Source: Lentisphaerota bacterium (GTDB lineage Bacteria > Verrucomicrobiota > Kiritimatiellia > UBA8416 > VGWJ01). Taken from it: 64,000 bases of DNA. The stretch's first letter is position 1; every line of letters starts with the position of its first letter. Shown here in pieces: positions 46,853-56,734 of the stretch. The position numbers were made by a program, and so were the translations under genes. Where the stretch lies: positions 1-64,000 of the forward strand of contig VGWJ01000010.1 in assembly GCA_016873635.1 (NCBI GenBank), given 5' to 3'. Below the pieces are notes generated by a model, which saw only the letters and a list, made by a program, of their open reading frames with translations, did not search any database and had not been told where the DNA came from.

Positions 46853-48034
46853 TCACTGCCCGCGCACTTTGTGCTCCAGCGCCTCGTACAGGCCCGCGAC
46901 CTTGCCGTAGAAGTCGGCCAGGCTGTAGTGCGCCTGAAGCCTGCGCCGCGCCTCGTCGGCGCGACGCGCGGATTCCTGCGCGTCGCCGAACGCGCGCAGA
47001 ATCTCACGGGCGAACGCTTCGGGCTCGGGGTCCGCGAGGAATGCGCATGAGTCGTCCAGGATCTGCGTGTTGCTGGGCACGCGCGTGGCGACGATCGGCC
47101 GGCCGCTCTGCATCGCGGGATAGAGCTTCAGCGGCGGGTTCGTGCCCCTCGAGCGCGGAACGAGAAACACCCGCGCCATCGAAGTGAAGGCCGCCATCTC
47201 GGATGCCGGCCGCCGCCCGGCGAACACGCAGGTCCGCGCCGCGCCGACCTCGTCCGTCAGGGCGCGGATGCGGGCGACGTCCCTGGGGGCGCCTCCGGCC
47301 AGCACAATCCGGATGTCCGGCCGCTGGCGGGCGACGACCCCGGCCGCGTACGCGAGTATGTCCAGCCCCTGGTAGCCCTTGAAATTGCCGGCGTACAACG
47401 CCACGGGGGCGTCGCCGATCGCCAGTTCGTCGCGCAGGCGCGCGGCGCCTTCACGGTCTTCCTCGAAGCGCTCGTTGAACGGCGCGTCCTCGAGCTGGAT
47501 CACGGCCGTGCTCGGCGCCAGGGCGCGCACGAGGCCCGAGATCATGGGGCCCACCGTGACCGCATAGTCGGCCCTGCGCAGCGTGCGGCGCTCCATCCGC
47601 TCGACGATCCGCAGAATCACGCCTTCGGTCAGAAAGCCGGTGAAAAGCAGTTGGTCCGAAAGATGCGAGTCGAGGTTGTATACGAAACGGCAGCCGAACC
47701 TGCGCGCCAGGATGGCGCCGAAAAACGCCGCTTCCTCCACGGCCTGGATGACGTCGTAGCGCTCCTTCCGGCAAAGCCGCCAGGCGCGCCAGAGCATGAG
47801 GATATCCATCGGCACCTTGGCCATCGAGGGGCCGATCGCCACGTCGCGTATTCCGGGCGCCCGCGGCGAACGGATGATGCGCAGGCCGGGCATCTCGACG
47901 TGCGTGCCGAACGGGTAGCACAACAGGTCCACGCGATGGCCCATGGCCGTGATCTTTTCGAGCTGGCGCAGAGTCCGAATGGGGGTGCCGCGGTCCCGGA
48001 AGAACGGCTGCGGCGCAAGAAACAGTGCTTTCAC
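46853..48034 (-). CDS. Group 1/family 4 glycosyltransferase
   Basis: KALFLAPQPFFRDRGTPIRTLRQLEKITAMGHRVDLLCYPFG; VFLVPRSRGTNPPLKLYPAMQSGRPIVATRVPSN. Confidence 0.88.
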   Translation of the reverse strand: MKALFLAPQPFFRDRGTPIRTLRQLEKITAMGHRVDLLCYPFGTHVEMPGLRIIRSPRAPGIRDVAIGPSMAKVPMDILMLWRAWRLCRKERYDVIQAVEEAAFFGAILARRFGCRFVYNLDSHLSDQLLFTGFLTEGVILRIVERMERRTLRRADYAVTVGPMISGLVRALAPSTAVIQLEDAPFNERFEEDREGAARLRDELAIGDAPVALYAGNFKGYQGLDILAYAAGVVARQRPDIRIVLAGGAPRDVARIRALTDEVGAARTCVFAGRRPASEMAAFTSMARVFLVPRSRGTNPPLKLYPAMQSGRPIVATRVPSNTQILDDSCAFLADPEPEAFAREILRAFGDAQESARRADEARRRLQAHYSLADFYGKVAGLYEALEHKVRGQ

Positions 48035-48182
48035 GACCGGCCTGTCGGTGTTATGAGGCGGAAATGTCCTTGCCTCTTGCGGGATCAGATGCGATAGGTT
48101 CCACTTTTTCACGCAATACTAGCAACGGCCGCGCGCCGCATAAAGCGTTATTTCGCGGCCGGATGCCGGATGGGGGCGGCGG

Positions 48183-49223
48183 ATGAAGGAACAGAAGTCG
48201 CATCCCCTGGCCGGGGCGAAGGTCCTGGTGACGGGGGCCAGCGGTTTCACCGGTTCCGTGCTGACCGGAAAGCTGGCGGCCGCCGGGGCCCGGCTGCGCG
48301 CCATTGCGCGGCCGACCTCCCGGATCGAGGCGCTGGCCGGCCTGCCGGTCGAATGGTTCCGGGGCCAGGTCTTCGATCCCGGGCTGGTGGCGCGGGCGGC
48401 GGAGGGCGTGGAATACGTTTTTCACGTGGCCGCGGCGTTCCGCGAGGCAAAGAACCCCGACGACTACTACCGTGAAGTCCACGTGGACAGCACGCAGTTG
48501 CTCGCCCGCGCCGTTGTGGGCAAACCTCAATTCAGGCGTTTCGTGCACGTTTCCACGATCGGGGTGCACGGGCACATCGAGAACCCGCCCGCGGACGAGG
48601 AAAGCCCGTTCCGCCCCGGCGACGTCTACCAGCGCACCAAGGCCGAAGCGGAACTGTGGATCCGCGATTTCGCGCGCGCGTCGGGCCTGCCCCTGGCCGT
48701 GATCCGTCCGGCCGCCATCTACGGCCCGGGCGACCGCCGTCTGCTCAAACTTTTCAAGATGGCGTGCTGGCCCGTCTTCCCGCTTCTGGGCAGCGGGAAA
48801 TGCCTCTACCACCTGGTCCACGTTGAAGACCTGGCCGAGGCCCTGATTCTGGCGGCGACGCACCCCGCCGCGCTGGGCGACGTGTTCATCGCGGGAAGCA
48901 GGGAGCCGATTGCCATGGCGGACATGGCGCGGATCGTTGCCGGCGAACTCGGCAGGCGGGCCCGGATCGTGCGGATTCCGGTCGGCCCGTTCTTTGCCGC
49001 GGCGGCGGTGTGCGAGGCGGTGTGCAAGCCGCTGGGCATCGAGCCGCCGCTGTACCGCAGGCGCGTGGCGTTCTATACCAAGGACCGGGCCTTTCGCACC
49101 GACAAGATCCGCGACAGACTCGGATTCGAATGCCGCTACTCCAACGAGGAAGGCATTCGCATGACCGCGCGCTGGTACCGCGACGCGGGTTGGCTCCGGT
49201 CCGGCGGACGCCGGAAGACCTGA
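48183..49223 (+). CDS. NAD-dependent epimerase/dehydratase (SDR)
   Basis: KVLVTGASGFTGSVL, YQRTKAEAELW, RPAAIYGPGDRRLLKLFK. Confidence 0.92.
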   Translation: MKEQKSHPLAGAKVLVTGASGFTGSVLTGKLAAAGARLRAIARPTSRIEALAGLPVEWFRGQVFDPGLVARAAEGVEYVFHVAAAFREAKNPDDYYREVHVDSTQLLARAVVGKPQFRRFVHVSTIGVHGHIENPPADEESPFRPGDVYQRTKAEAELWIRDFARASGLPLAVIRPAAIYGPGDRRLLKLFKMACWPVFPLLGSGKCLYHLVHVEDLAEALILAATHPAALGDVFIAGSREPIAMADMARIVAGELGRRARIVRIPVGPFFAAAAVCEAVCKPLGIEPPLYRRRVAFYTKDRAFRTDKIRDRLGFECRYSNEEGIRMTARWYRDAGWLRSGGRRKT

Positions 49224-49229
49224 GGGACT

Positions 49230-50669
49230 TCAGGCCGACGGCCGCGGCGGGCCGACCGGCGTGCCGGCGGGCCGTCCACGGCCGCGCCCGCCTCTGCGCC
49301 TTCGCCTGCGTTTCGGGGCCCCGGCCGGAACCGTGCGCCCGGCCTCATCGCCCGGCGGGTGCGCGGCATCGCGGGCGGGAGCGCGCCCGGCCGCGTGGCG
49401 GGGAGCGTGCGCGGGAGGGCGCGGCTGCGGTTTGCGCGCAATCGGGGGCGGGGGTTCCGCCAGCAGCGCGTCGTCCGGATACGTGCAGCGCAGTTCCCGG
49501 CCCATGTACGCCTCGATGTCCGGGATCATGAACGAATCGTCTTCGCAGGCGAAACTGACCGAGGTCCCGGTGGCCCCGGCCCGGCCCGTGCGCCCGATGC
49601 GGTGGACGTAGTCCTCGGGATCGTGCGGCAGGTTGTAGTTGATTACGTGGCTGATGCCCTCGACGTGCAGGCCGCGGCCGGCGACGTCGGTGGCCACCAG
49701 CACGCGCAACCGGCCGCCGCGGAAATCCTCCAGCGTCTTCTGCCGCGTGACCTGGCTCACCTCGCCCGAAAGCAGCGCGCAGTGTATGCCGTGGTCGCGC
49801 AGGCGGTCGGTGAGGCGGCGCGTGATGTCGCGGCGGTTGCCGAAAACGAGCACCGGCCCCTCGCTTTCGCGCAGCAGCAGGTTGAGCAGCAGCTTGAACT
49901 TGTCGCGGGCGGTCGTGATGTAGACGACCTGGTTGACGGAGCTCACGGCGACCTGTTCGCGGTCGATCTCAACCGCGACCGGCTCGCGCGTCCACTGGGA
50001 GGCCAGGCGCGCCACCTCCGGCGTGAGCGTGGCGCTGAACATCAGCGTCTGGCGGCGGTCGCGGGGCGGCAGGCTGTGGACGATGCGCCGTATGTCGGGA
50101 ATGAACCCCATGTCCAGCATGCGGTCGGCTTCGTCGATGACGAGGATCTCCACGTGGCCGAGGTGCAGGCTGCCGCGTTTCAGGTCCAGGAGTCGGCCGG
50201 GCGTGGCGACCAGGATATCAACCGGCCGGGACAGGGCGTGGCGCTGCTCTTCGTAAGGAACGCCGCCGATGACGGCCATCACGTGGCAGCCGCAGTGTTT
50301 GCCGAGGGCATGCGCTTCCTTCTCGATCTGCAGGACCAGCTCCCTGGTTGGCGCGAGCACGAGGACCCGCGGCGCGCCGGGGCGGCGGCCGTCGAGGGGC
50401 TTGCGGAGAATGTGGGTGAAGGCGGCGATCAGGAACGCCGCGGTCTTGCCCGTGCCGGTCTGAGCGCGGCCGGTTGCGTCCGATCCCCGCAGCAATGACG
50501 GCAGGATCTCGGCCTGGATCGGAGTGCAGTGCGTGAAGCCGAGATCTTCCACGCCGCGCAGGATCTCCTTCGGCAGGTCAAGCTCCGGAAAACGCCTGCG
50601 CGGCGGATCGGCGGGCGCATCTTTGCCCAGGAGCCTTTGCCGGAGCGTGTTCAGCAGTCTGCGGACCAT
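49230..50669 (-). CDS. DEAD-box RNA helicase
   Basis: ATGRAQTGTGKTAAFLI, VIDEADRMLDMGF, SATLTPE, HRIGRTGRAGATG. Confidence 0.95.
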   Translation of the reverse strand: MVRRLLNTLRQRLLGKDAPADPPRRRFPELDLPKEILRGVEDLGFTHCTPIQAEILPSLLRGSDATGRAQTGTGKTAAFLIAAFTHILRKPLDGRRPGAPRVLVLAPTRELVLQIEKEAHALGKHCGCHVMAVIGGVPYEEQRHALSRPVDILVATPGRLLDLKRGSLHLGHVEILVIDEADRMLDMGFIPDIRRIVHSLPPRDRRQTLMFSATLTPEVARLASQWTREPVAVEIDREQVAVSSVNQVVYITTARDKFKLLLNLLLRESEGPVLVFGNRRDITRRLTDRLRDHGIHCALLSGEVSQVTRQKTLEDFRGGRLRVLVATDVAGRGLHVEGISHVINYNLPHDPEDYVHRIGRTGRAGATGTSVSFACEDDSFMIPDIEAYMGRELRCTYPDDALLAEPPPPIARKPQPRPPAHAPRHAAGRAPARDAAHPPGDEAGRTVPAGAPKRRRRRRGGRGRGRPAGTPVGPPRPSA

Positions 50670-50866
50670 ATGTTTCTCGGGGTATCGGAGCGCGAGGATG
50701 CCGCGGGAAAGCCTGATCCGCCGATCCAGTTGCACTTCGAAAACAACGGAATAGTAGCACGTACGGTGACGGCGTCAAGGCATGGCACCTGATACTGAAA
50801 AACATATTGCACTCATCTGATGAGGCTGCTATATGAACAGCCCATTGTTCTTCAGGAGAATTCAGA

Positions 50867-51625
50867 GTGATCAGAATCGATTCCAGCAACTCAGGCCCGG
50901 CGGATAATGCCAGGCCGGTCGTTTTGCGGAAAGTCAGCGCGGCGGATGCCGTTGTCGCGCACCTGAAGGATCGCATCCGCGGCGGCGAGTTTGCGCCGGG
51001 CCGGCCGCTGCCCAGCGAACGGGAGCTCCTGGGGCAGATCGGGGTCAGCCGCCTGACGCTGCGTGAAGGTCTGGCGCGGCTGACGGCGCTCGGCATCATC
51101 CGCGTTCGCCACGGTAAGGGCGCCTTCGTGGCGGACACCGTGAAGAGCAGTGCCCTGGGCGATGTGCTGTTGCCCTTCTGCTCCCAGGGAGACGCCGGGC
51201 GAATGCAGGACCTCGTCGAGGCGCGCGGCCTCATCGAAGGCGAACTCGCGGCCCGCGCCGCGGTGCGGCGAGGAAAGGCGGACCTGGATCGGCTTGCCGA
51301 ACTGCTGGTCCTTACTCCCGAGGAACTGGAGGATACCGCGACCTTCGCGAGTCGCGACCTGGCCTTCCATCGCGAAGTGGCGCGTATCGCGGGCAACGCG
51401 TTCCTGACGCTGATGCACGAGGCCATCTGCGGCCACGTCGAAGCGTTCCTCGTCCGGTATGGCCGCTCCCGTCGCGCCCGCGCGGCCGCCATGGAACGGC
51501 ACCGTCCGATTCTCGATGCGATTGCGGCCGGCGCCGTGGAACAGGCGCGGGAGACCGCACGTACACACACGCTCGCCTGCCTGTCCGCCGTCCAATCCGC
51601 CCGCAAGCAGAAGGCGCGTTCATGA
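50867..51625 (+). CDS. GntR-family (FadR-type) transcriptional regulator
   Basis: LKDRIRGGEFAPGRPLPSERELLGQIGVSRLTLREGLARLTALGIIRVRHGKGAFVA plus FCD-like C-terminus. Confidence 0.93.
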   Translation: MIRIDSSNSGPADNARPVVLRKVSAADAVVAHLKDRIRGGEFAPGRPLPSERELLGQIGVSRLTLREGLARLTALGIIRVRHGKGAFVADTVKSSALGDVLLPFCSQGDAGRMQDLVEARGLIEGELAARAAVRRGKADLDRLAELLVLTPEELEDTATFASRDLAFHREVARIAGNAFLTLMHEAICGHVEAFLVRYGRSRRARAAAMERHRPILDAIAAGAVEQARETARTHTLACLSAVQSARKQKARS

Positions 51626-52314
51626 ACAATACGCAAACCCTCGCCTTGATTCACACCAGTCTGGTCTTCCTCACCGTCGAGACGATGATGAAGGACCTGT
51701 TCGCGGAAATCCTGCCCGGCGTCCGGCTCATCAATATCGTGGACGATTCGCTGCTGCCGGACGTCATGCGGGTGGGGCACATTCCGCCCGCGGTCTCCTC
51801 CCGCATGACCGACTATGTCGTCGCGGCGGAGAAGACCGGCGCGGATGCCATCCTCTCGCTCTGTTCGTCGCTGGGGCCGGCCGTTGACGCCGCCAGGCCG
51901 CGCGTGCGTATTCCGGTCCTCAAGATTGACGAGGCCATGGCCGCCAAGGCCGCGGCCGACGGGCAGCGCATAGGCGTCATGGCGACGGTTCCGACGACGC
52001 TCGGGCCCACCTGCGACCTGATCCAGGCGCAGGCGGATCGCATCCGAAAGACCATCCGGATCGAGCGCAGCCTGGTTGCGGGCGCGTTCGAGGCCCTGAT
52101 GGCCGGGAACAAGGGGGTGCACGACGAAAAGGTATTCGATGCCGGCCGCGCGCTGGCGGACAAGGTGGACCTGATCGCCTTCGCGCAGGCCTCCATGACG
52201 CGTCTGGCGCCGCGTATGGGCGAGTTGACCGGACGTCCTGTGCTAACGAGTCCCAGACTGGGTATCGAGAATGCGCGGGACGTTCTGCAGAGCCTGCGAC
52301 AAAAAGCAAGCTGA
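51622..52314 (+). CDS. Aspartate/glutamate racemase-family protein
   Basis: ADAILSLCSSLGPAVDAARPRVRIPVLKIDEAMAAKAA...IGVMATVPTTLGPT. Confidence 0.75.
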   Translation: MNNTQTLALIHTSLVFLTVETMMKDLFAEILPGVRLINIVDDSLLPDVMRVGHIPPAVSSRMTDYVVAAEKTGADAILSLCSSLGPAVDAARPRVRIPVLKIDEAMAAKAAADGQRIGVMATVPTTLGPTCDLIQAQADRIRKTIRIERSLVAGAFEALMAGNKGVHDEKVFDAGRALADKVDLIAFAQASMTRLAPRMGELTGRPVLTSPRLGIENARDVLQSLRQKAS

Positions 52315-52359
52315 AGAATGGAAGTGACGGCTCGTGACGCGTCTCGCGATAGAAGAGAC

Positions 52360-52445
52360 CGGTTGACGACTACGGCGACGACTACGGATAACGAGAGGCC
52401 TCCCTCATTTTCGTCCACCGTAGTCGTCGCCGTAGTCGTCAACCG
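52360..52445. repeat. ~86-bp inverted-repeat element, copy 1 (27-bp perfect arms)
   Basis: ggttgacgactacggcgacgactacgg ... ccgtagtcgtcgccgtagtcgtcaacc. Confidence 0.92.
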
Positions 52446-52508
52446 ATCCGCAACACCTGAGTACTTGCAGATGAAGATGCAGATTCCCGTTGCCATGAAG
52501 GAGCAGGA

Positions 52509-53873
52509 TTGAGCGACCTTCCCGCCATCGTGGTCCTCGACGATGATCCCACCGGAACCCAGACCGTGCATGGCGTCAGCGTGCTCACGACGTGGGACGC
52601 CGCGGATCTGGAGGCGGTGTTGCGAACAGAGCGGGTGTTCTACCTGCTCACCAACTCCCGCGCCCTGACGGCGCGGGCGTCCGAGGACTTGCACCGGGAT
52701 CTGATGCGCCACCTCCTCGCGGCTGCCCGGACGACGGGCCGCGAGATCGAGATCGTGAGCCGCTCCGATTCCACGCTGCGCGGCCACTACCCCCTGGAGC
52801 CCGACATCATCCGGGAGGAACTGGCGCGGGCCGGTCAGCCGGTAGACGCCGAATTGCTGATTCCTTTCTTCGGGGAAGGCGGCCGCGTAACGTTCAACGA
52901 CGTGCATCACGTTGTTCATGCCAGGCGGCCCGTGCCCGTCGCGGAGACCGAATTCGCCCGCGACGCCACGTTCGGTTTTCATAGCTCCAACCTGCGCGAC
53001 TGGATCGAGGAAAAGACCGGCGGCCGGGTGCGAGCCGCGGACGTGGGCGCGGTGAGTCTCGCCGATGTTGCGGCGGGAAGCGCCGCCGTGGCGGACCGGC
53101 TGGTTGCGGGGGTGCCGTCTGGCCGGATGATTGTGAATGCCCGGGATTACGCGGATCTGGAAGTGGCGGTGGCCGGCATTCGCGAGGCGCGACGACGGGG
53201 GCGGCGCTTCGTATTCCGGACGGCCGCTTCCTTCGTGCGCGTCTACGGCGGCATTCCCGAGAGACCGCTGCTGACCGGCGCGGAAATCGTTGATCCGGCT
53301 GGAGCGGGAGGCCTGGTGATTGTGGGATCGCATGTGCCGAAGACCACGGCGCAACTGGAGCGCCTGCTGGCCGGCAACGCCTGCGAAGCGATTGAAGTTG
53401 ACGTTACTGCGGTGGCGGACGGCCGTGGCGATGTCGAGATGGAGCGAACGCGGATGCTCGCCGAGACCGCCCTGCGCGCCCGGCGCACGGCGGTGGTCTT
53501 CACCTCGCGGCAACTGTTGCGGGCCAGGGCGGAGATGTCGGAGCGCAACCTGGAACCGGCGGCCGCGATTTCCGCGGCACTGGCATCGCTGGTCCGGCGT
53601 TTACAGACGCGGCCGCGATTCCTGATCGCCAAGGGCGGTATTACATCGAGCGATGTGGCCACGCGGGGGCTTGGCATCCGCCGCGCCGAAGTGCTGGGGC
53701 AGATTCTGCCCGGCGTCCCGGTCTGGCGCCAGGGCGCTGAAGCCAGGTGGCCGGGTGGCTGTCTGATCGTGTTCCCGGGGAATGTGGGCGGGGATGAGGC
53801 GTTGCGGGAGGTGGTTGAGGAGTTCAGATCGTGTGAGGATCCGAGCGAGAGCATGGGAAAGGGCATCGGTTGA
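52509..53873 (+). CDS. Four-carbon acid sugar kinase family protein (formerly DUF1537)
   Basis: TTG start; IVVLDDDPTGTQTVHG, RSDSTLRGHYPLE, PFFGEGGRVTFNDVHHV, AKGGITSSDVATRGLG, FPGNVGG. Confidence 0.9.
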   Translation: MSDLPAIVVLDDDPTGTQTVHGVSVLTTWDAADLEAVLRTERVFYLLTNSRALTARASEDLHRDLMRHLLAAARTTGREIEIVSRSDSTLRGHYPLEPDIIREELARAGQPVDAELLIPFFGEGGRVTFNDVHHVVHARRPVPVAETEFARDATFGFHSSNLRDWIEEKTGGRVRAADVGAVSLADVAAGSAAVADRLVAGVPSGRMIVNARDYADLEVAVAGIREARRRGRRFVFRTAASFVRVYGGIPERPLLTGAEIVDPAGAGGLVIVGSHVPKTTAQLERLLAGNACEAIEVDVTAVADGRGDVEMERTRMLAETALRARRTAVVFTSRQLLRARAEMSERNLEPAAAISAALASLVRRLQTRPRFLIAKGGITSSDVATRGLGIRRAEVLGQILPGVPVWRQGAEARWPGGCLIVFPGNVGGDEALREVVEEFRSCEDPSESMGKGIG

Positions 53874-53951
53874 TGACTACGGCGACGACTACGGTGGACG
53901 GGGTGATATACTCCACTCGTCATCCGTAGTCGTCGCCGTAGTCGTCAACCG
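53867..53951. repeat. ~85-bp inverted-repeat element, copy 2
   Basis: ggttgatgactacggcgacgactacgg ... ccgtagtcgtcgccgtagtcgtcaacc; supplies the TGA of the preceding CDS. Confidence 0.92.
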
Positions 53952-54041
53952 AAACGGACAGAAAAAGCAAGGGATACAGAACCGCAGTTTAGATTGTTCC
54001 GTCACGATATGCGATGCAAATGCGTCGCATCTTTGTCGTGA

Positions 54042-54093
54042 GCTTTGTCGCGAGCTTTGTCGACAAAGTTTCCGACAAAGCTCGCGACAAAGC
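54042..54093. repeat. Perfect 21-bp inverted repeat built of ctttgtcg-type units
   Basis: gctttgtcgcgagctttgtcg-acaaagtttc-cgacaaagctcgcgacaaagc. Confidence 0.9.
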
Positions 54094-54137
54094 TTGGGTT
54101 GCGGGCGTTAGCCCGCCTTAAAAACAGGAGACACCGT

Positions 54138-55244
54138 ATGAATGCACTGAAAGACGTGAAGGAAACGCTGCTGATGGGGCCGGGTCCGTCCTGTGTGCCG
54201 CCCGCGGTCTATGCGGCGCTGGGGCTGCCGACGATCGGGCATCTGGACCCTCGTTTCATCGCCGTGATGAACGAGATCAAGAGCATGCTACAGCAGGTGA
54301 TGCAGACAAAGAACGAGGTCACCCTGCCGATGTCCGGCACGGGATCCGCCGGCATGGAGACCTGCTTCGTCAACATGATCGAGCCCGGCGATCGCGTGCT
54401 GGTGCTCATCAACGGCGTGTTCGGCCAGCGCATGCAGGATGTGGCCACACGGCTCGGCGCGCAGGTTGACACGCTCGAGTTCGAGTGGGGGACGCCGGTG
54501 CAGGTCGGTGCCGTGCGCGCGAAACTGGCGAACAACCGCTACCGGATCGTGGCCGTGGTGCACGCGGAGACGTCCACCGGTGTGCGCAGTCCCGTGGCCG
54601 AGATCGGCGCGCTGGTCAGGAGCGCCGGCGCCCTCTACATGGTGGACGGCGTGACCAGCCTGGGCGGCATTCCGGTGACGCTCGATGCCTGGGGCGTGGA
54701 CATCTTCTATAGCGGCACACAGAAATGCCTGTCGTGTCCGCCCGGGCTGGCACCCGTGAGTTTCTCGCCGCGGGCGGTAGAGAAGCTTCGCAATCGCAAG
54801 ACCAAGGTGCCCAACTGGTACCTGGACGTCAGCATGATCATCAACTACTGGCAGGGCGCGAAGCGCGCGTACCACCACACGGCGCCCATTAACATGCTCT
54901 ATGGCCTGCACGCCGCGCTGGATACGATCCTGCAGGAGGGCCTGGAGCCGGTCTTTGCCCGGCATCGCGCGGCGCACGAGCAACTGGTCGCCGGTCTCGA
55001 AGCTATGGGGATGCAGATGCTGGTGGCGCCGGAGTATCGCCTGCCGATGCTCAATGCGGTGAAGATTCCCGCCGGCGTGGACGAGGCGGCTGTGCGCAGC
55101 CGCCTGCTGACGGAGCACGGTATCGAGATCGGCGCTGGCCTGGGCCCGCTCGCCGGCAAGATCTGGCGCTTCGGCCTGATGGGCCACACCGCCCGGCCGG
55201 AAAACGTGGAACGGGTGCTGCGGAGCCTGGAGAGCGTTCTGTGA
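54138..55244 (+). CDS. Alanine-glyoxylate/serine-pyruvate-type PLP aminotransferase
   Basis: LLMGPGPSCVPPAVYAAL, PMSGTGSAGMETC, VDGVTSLGGIPVTLDAWGVDIFYSGTQKCLSCPPGLAPVSFS. Confidence 0.92.
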   Translation: MNALKDVKETLLMGPGPSCVPPAVYAALGLPTIGHLDPRFIAVMNEIKSMLQQVMQTKNEVTLPMSGTGSAGMETCFVNMIEPGDRVLVLINGVFGQRMQDVATRLGAQVDTLEFEWGTPVQVGAVRAKLANNRYRIVAVVHAETSTGVRSPVAEIGALVRSAGALYMVDGVTSLGGIPVTLDAWGVDIFYSGTQKCLSCPPGLAPVSFSPRAVEKLRNRKTKVPNWYLDVSMIINYWQGAKRAYHHTAPINMLYGLHAALDTILQEGLEPVFARHRAAHEQLVAGLEAMGMQMLVAPEYRLPMLNAVKIPAGVDEAAVRSRLLTEHGIEIGAGLGPLAGKIWRFGLMGHTARPENVERVLRSLESVL

Positions 55245-55298
55245 GATGAAAATGGTTGATGGCAAATGGCTAATGGCTGATGGCTGATGGAGAGAGCC

Positions 55299-56648
55299 AT
55301 GACAACGTATCACGAACCTGCAAAAGAACTTCCGATTGTCGGAACGTACGATGTGCTGGTCTGCGGCGGAGGCACCTCCGGCATACCGGCGGCCATCAGT
55401 GCGGCGCGGGCCGGCGCGCGGGTGGCGCTGATCGAGCGCTACGGCTTCCTGGGCGGTGTGCCGGCCATGTGCATCATGCCCTGCTGGCATGGGCTCAACC
55501 GGCATCACTCCGGGCTGCTCACCGAGTGGGCTCGGCGCGTCTCCGGCGTCACACCCGGCCCGGACCCGCTACGGGCGAACCACATGGAGCCCGAAGCCGT
55601 GAAGCTCCTGGCGCTCGAAATGCTGGACGAAGCGAAGGTCGAAATCCATCTGCACACCTGGATTGCCGGAACCGTCAAGGAAGGCAACGTCGTGCGGGGG
55701 GTGATCACCGAAAGCAAGTCCGGCCGGCGCGTCTTCCTGGCCAAGGTTGTTATTGACGCCACGGGTGATGGCGACGTGGCGTTTCATGCCGGCGCCGAGT
55801 TCCGCAAGGGCGATGACCAGGGCCGGGTCCAGGGGATGACCGTCCGGTTCCGCATCGGGGGAATCAATTTCGCCCGGTATTTCGACTGGATGGTGAAGCC
55901 GGAAAATCGCCCCTATTTCACGACGACGCACGAGAACATCGCCGAGGCGCGCACGCGGGCGCTGGCGGGGCAGGACTGGTTCCTGACCGCCGATCTGTCG
56001 CCGCTCTACCGCCAGGAGAAAAACGGCAAGGATTTGCCCATCGCCAGCTACTTCAACTGCAGCAGCATCCGGCCGGGTGAACTGAGCTGCAACGCCACGC
56101 GGGTCGAGTGGCTCGACGGCACGGTGGAGGAGGATCTGACGAAGGCCGAGATCGTCTGCCGCCGGCAGGTGCGCGCACTGCACGAGTTCCTGCGCCGGCG
56201 CGTGGACGGGTTCGAGAACTCACGGCTGATCGAAACCGCGCCCCAGATCGGCGTGCGCGAATCGCGCGTCATCGTGGGCGACCACGTGGTCACGGAAGAG
56301 GACTGCCGCAAGGCCGAGAAGTGCGAGGACCCGATCTTCCGCGCGCAGGTCGCCTTCGATCTGCACAATCCCGGCAATTACTCCTGCGAAGTGCTCAAAG
56401 ACGACCATTTCACGCCGTATCGCGCCCTGCTGACCAAGGGACTGGAGAACCTGATGACGATCGGCCGTGCCATGTCGTCCGACCACGTGGCCAACTCCTC
56501 CACGCGGCAGATGTTCCGGGTCTTCACCGTCGGCGAGGTCGCCGGCCTGGCGGCCGCGATGGCGGTGCGGAAGAACGTGACCCCGCGCGCTCTCCCCTAC
56601 GCCGAGTTGAAGGCCGGCATGATCGAGAGGGGAATCCGGTTTGAGTGA
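55299..56648 (+). CDS. FAD-dependent oxidoreductase
   Basis: YDVLVCGGGTSGIPAAISAARAGARVALIERYGFLGG; VVIDATGDGDVAFHAGAEF; TIGRAMSSDHVANSSTRQM. Confidence 0.92.
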   Translation: MTTYHEPAKELPIVGTYDVLVCGGGTSGIPAAISAARAGARVALIERYGFLGGVPAMCIMPCWHGLNRHHSGLLTEWARRVSGVTPGPDPLRANHMEPEAVKLLALEMLDEAKVEIHLHTWIAGTVKEGNVVRGVITESKSGRRVFLAKVVIDATGDGDVAFHAGAEFRKGDDQGRVQGMTVRFRIGGINFARYFDWMVKPENRPYFTTTHENIAEARTRALAGQDWFLTADLSPLYRQEKNGKDLPIASYFNCSSIRPGELSCNATRVEWLDGTVEEDLTKAEIVCRRQVRALHEFLRRRVDGFENSRLIETAPQIGVRESRVIVGDHVVTEEDCRKAEKCEDPIFRAQVAFDLHNPGNYSCEVLKDDHFTPYRALLTKGLENLMTIGRAMSSDHVANSSTRQMFRVFTVGEVAGLAAAMAVRKNVTPRALPYAELKAGMIERGIRFE

Positions 56649-56719
56649 ACCGGTGGTGTCAGGAGAAATTGACTCGTCGGAAACAGGGAATGGGAGGAAG
56701 GTGTCAACCGGGTCTGGAC

Positions 56720-56734
56720 TGGCACGGTAGTTGC
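56720..56734 (+). promoter_or_regulatory. Candidate sigma-54 (-24/-12) promoter
   Basis: TGGCAC-GGTAG-TTGC matches the TGGCAC-N5-TTGC consensus. Confidence 0.6.

Noticed and set aside
52361-53951. CRISPR array
   Set aside because: Only two inverted-repeat elements with arms facing each other; no regularly spaced direct repeats and no cas genes.
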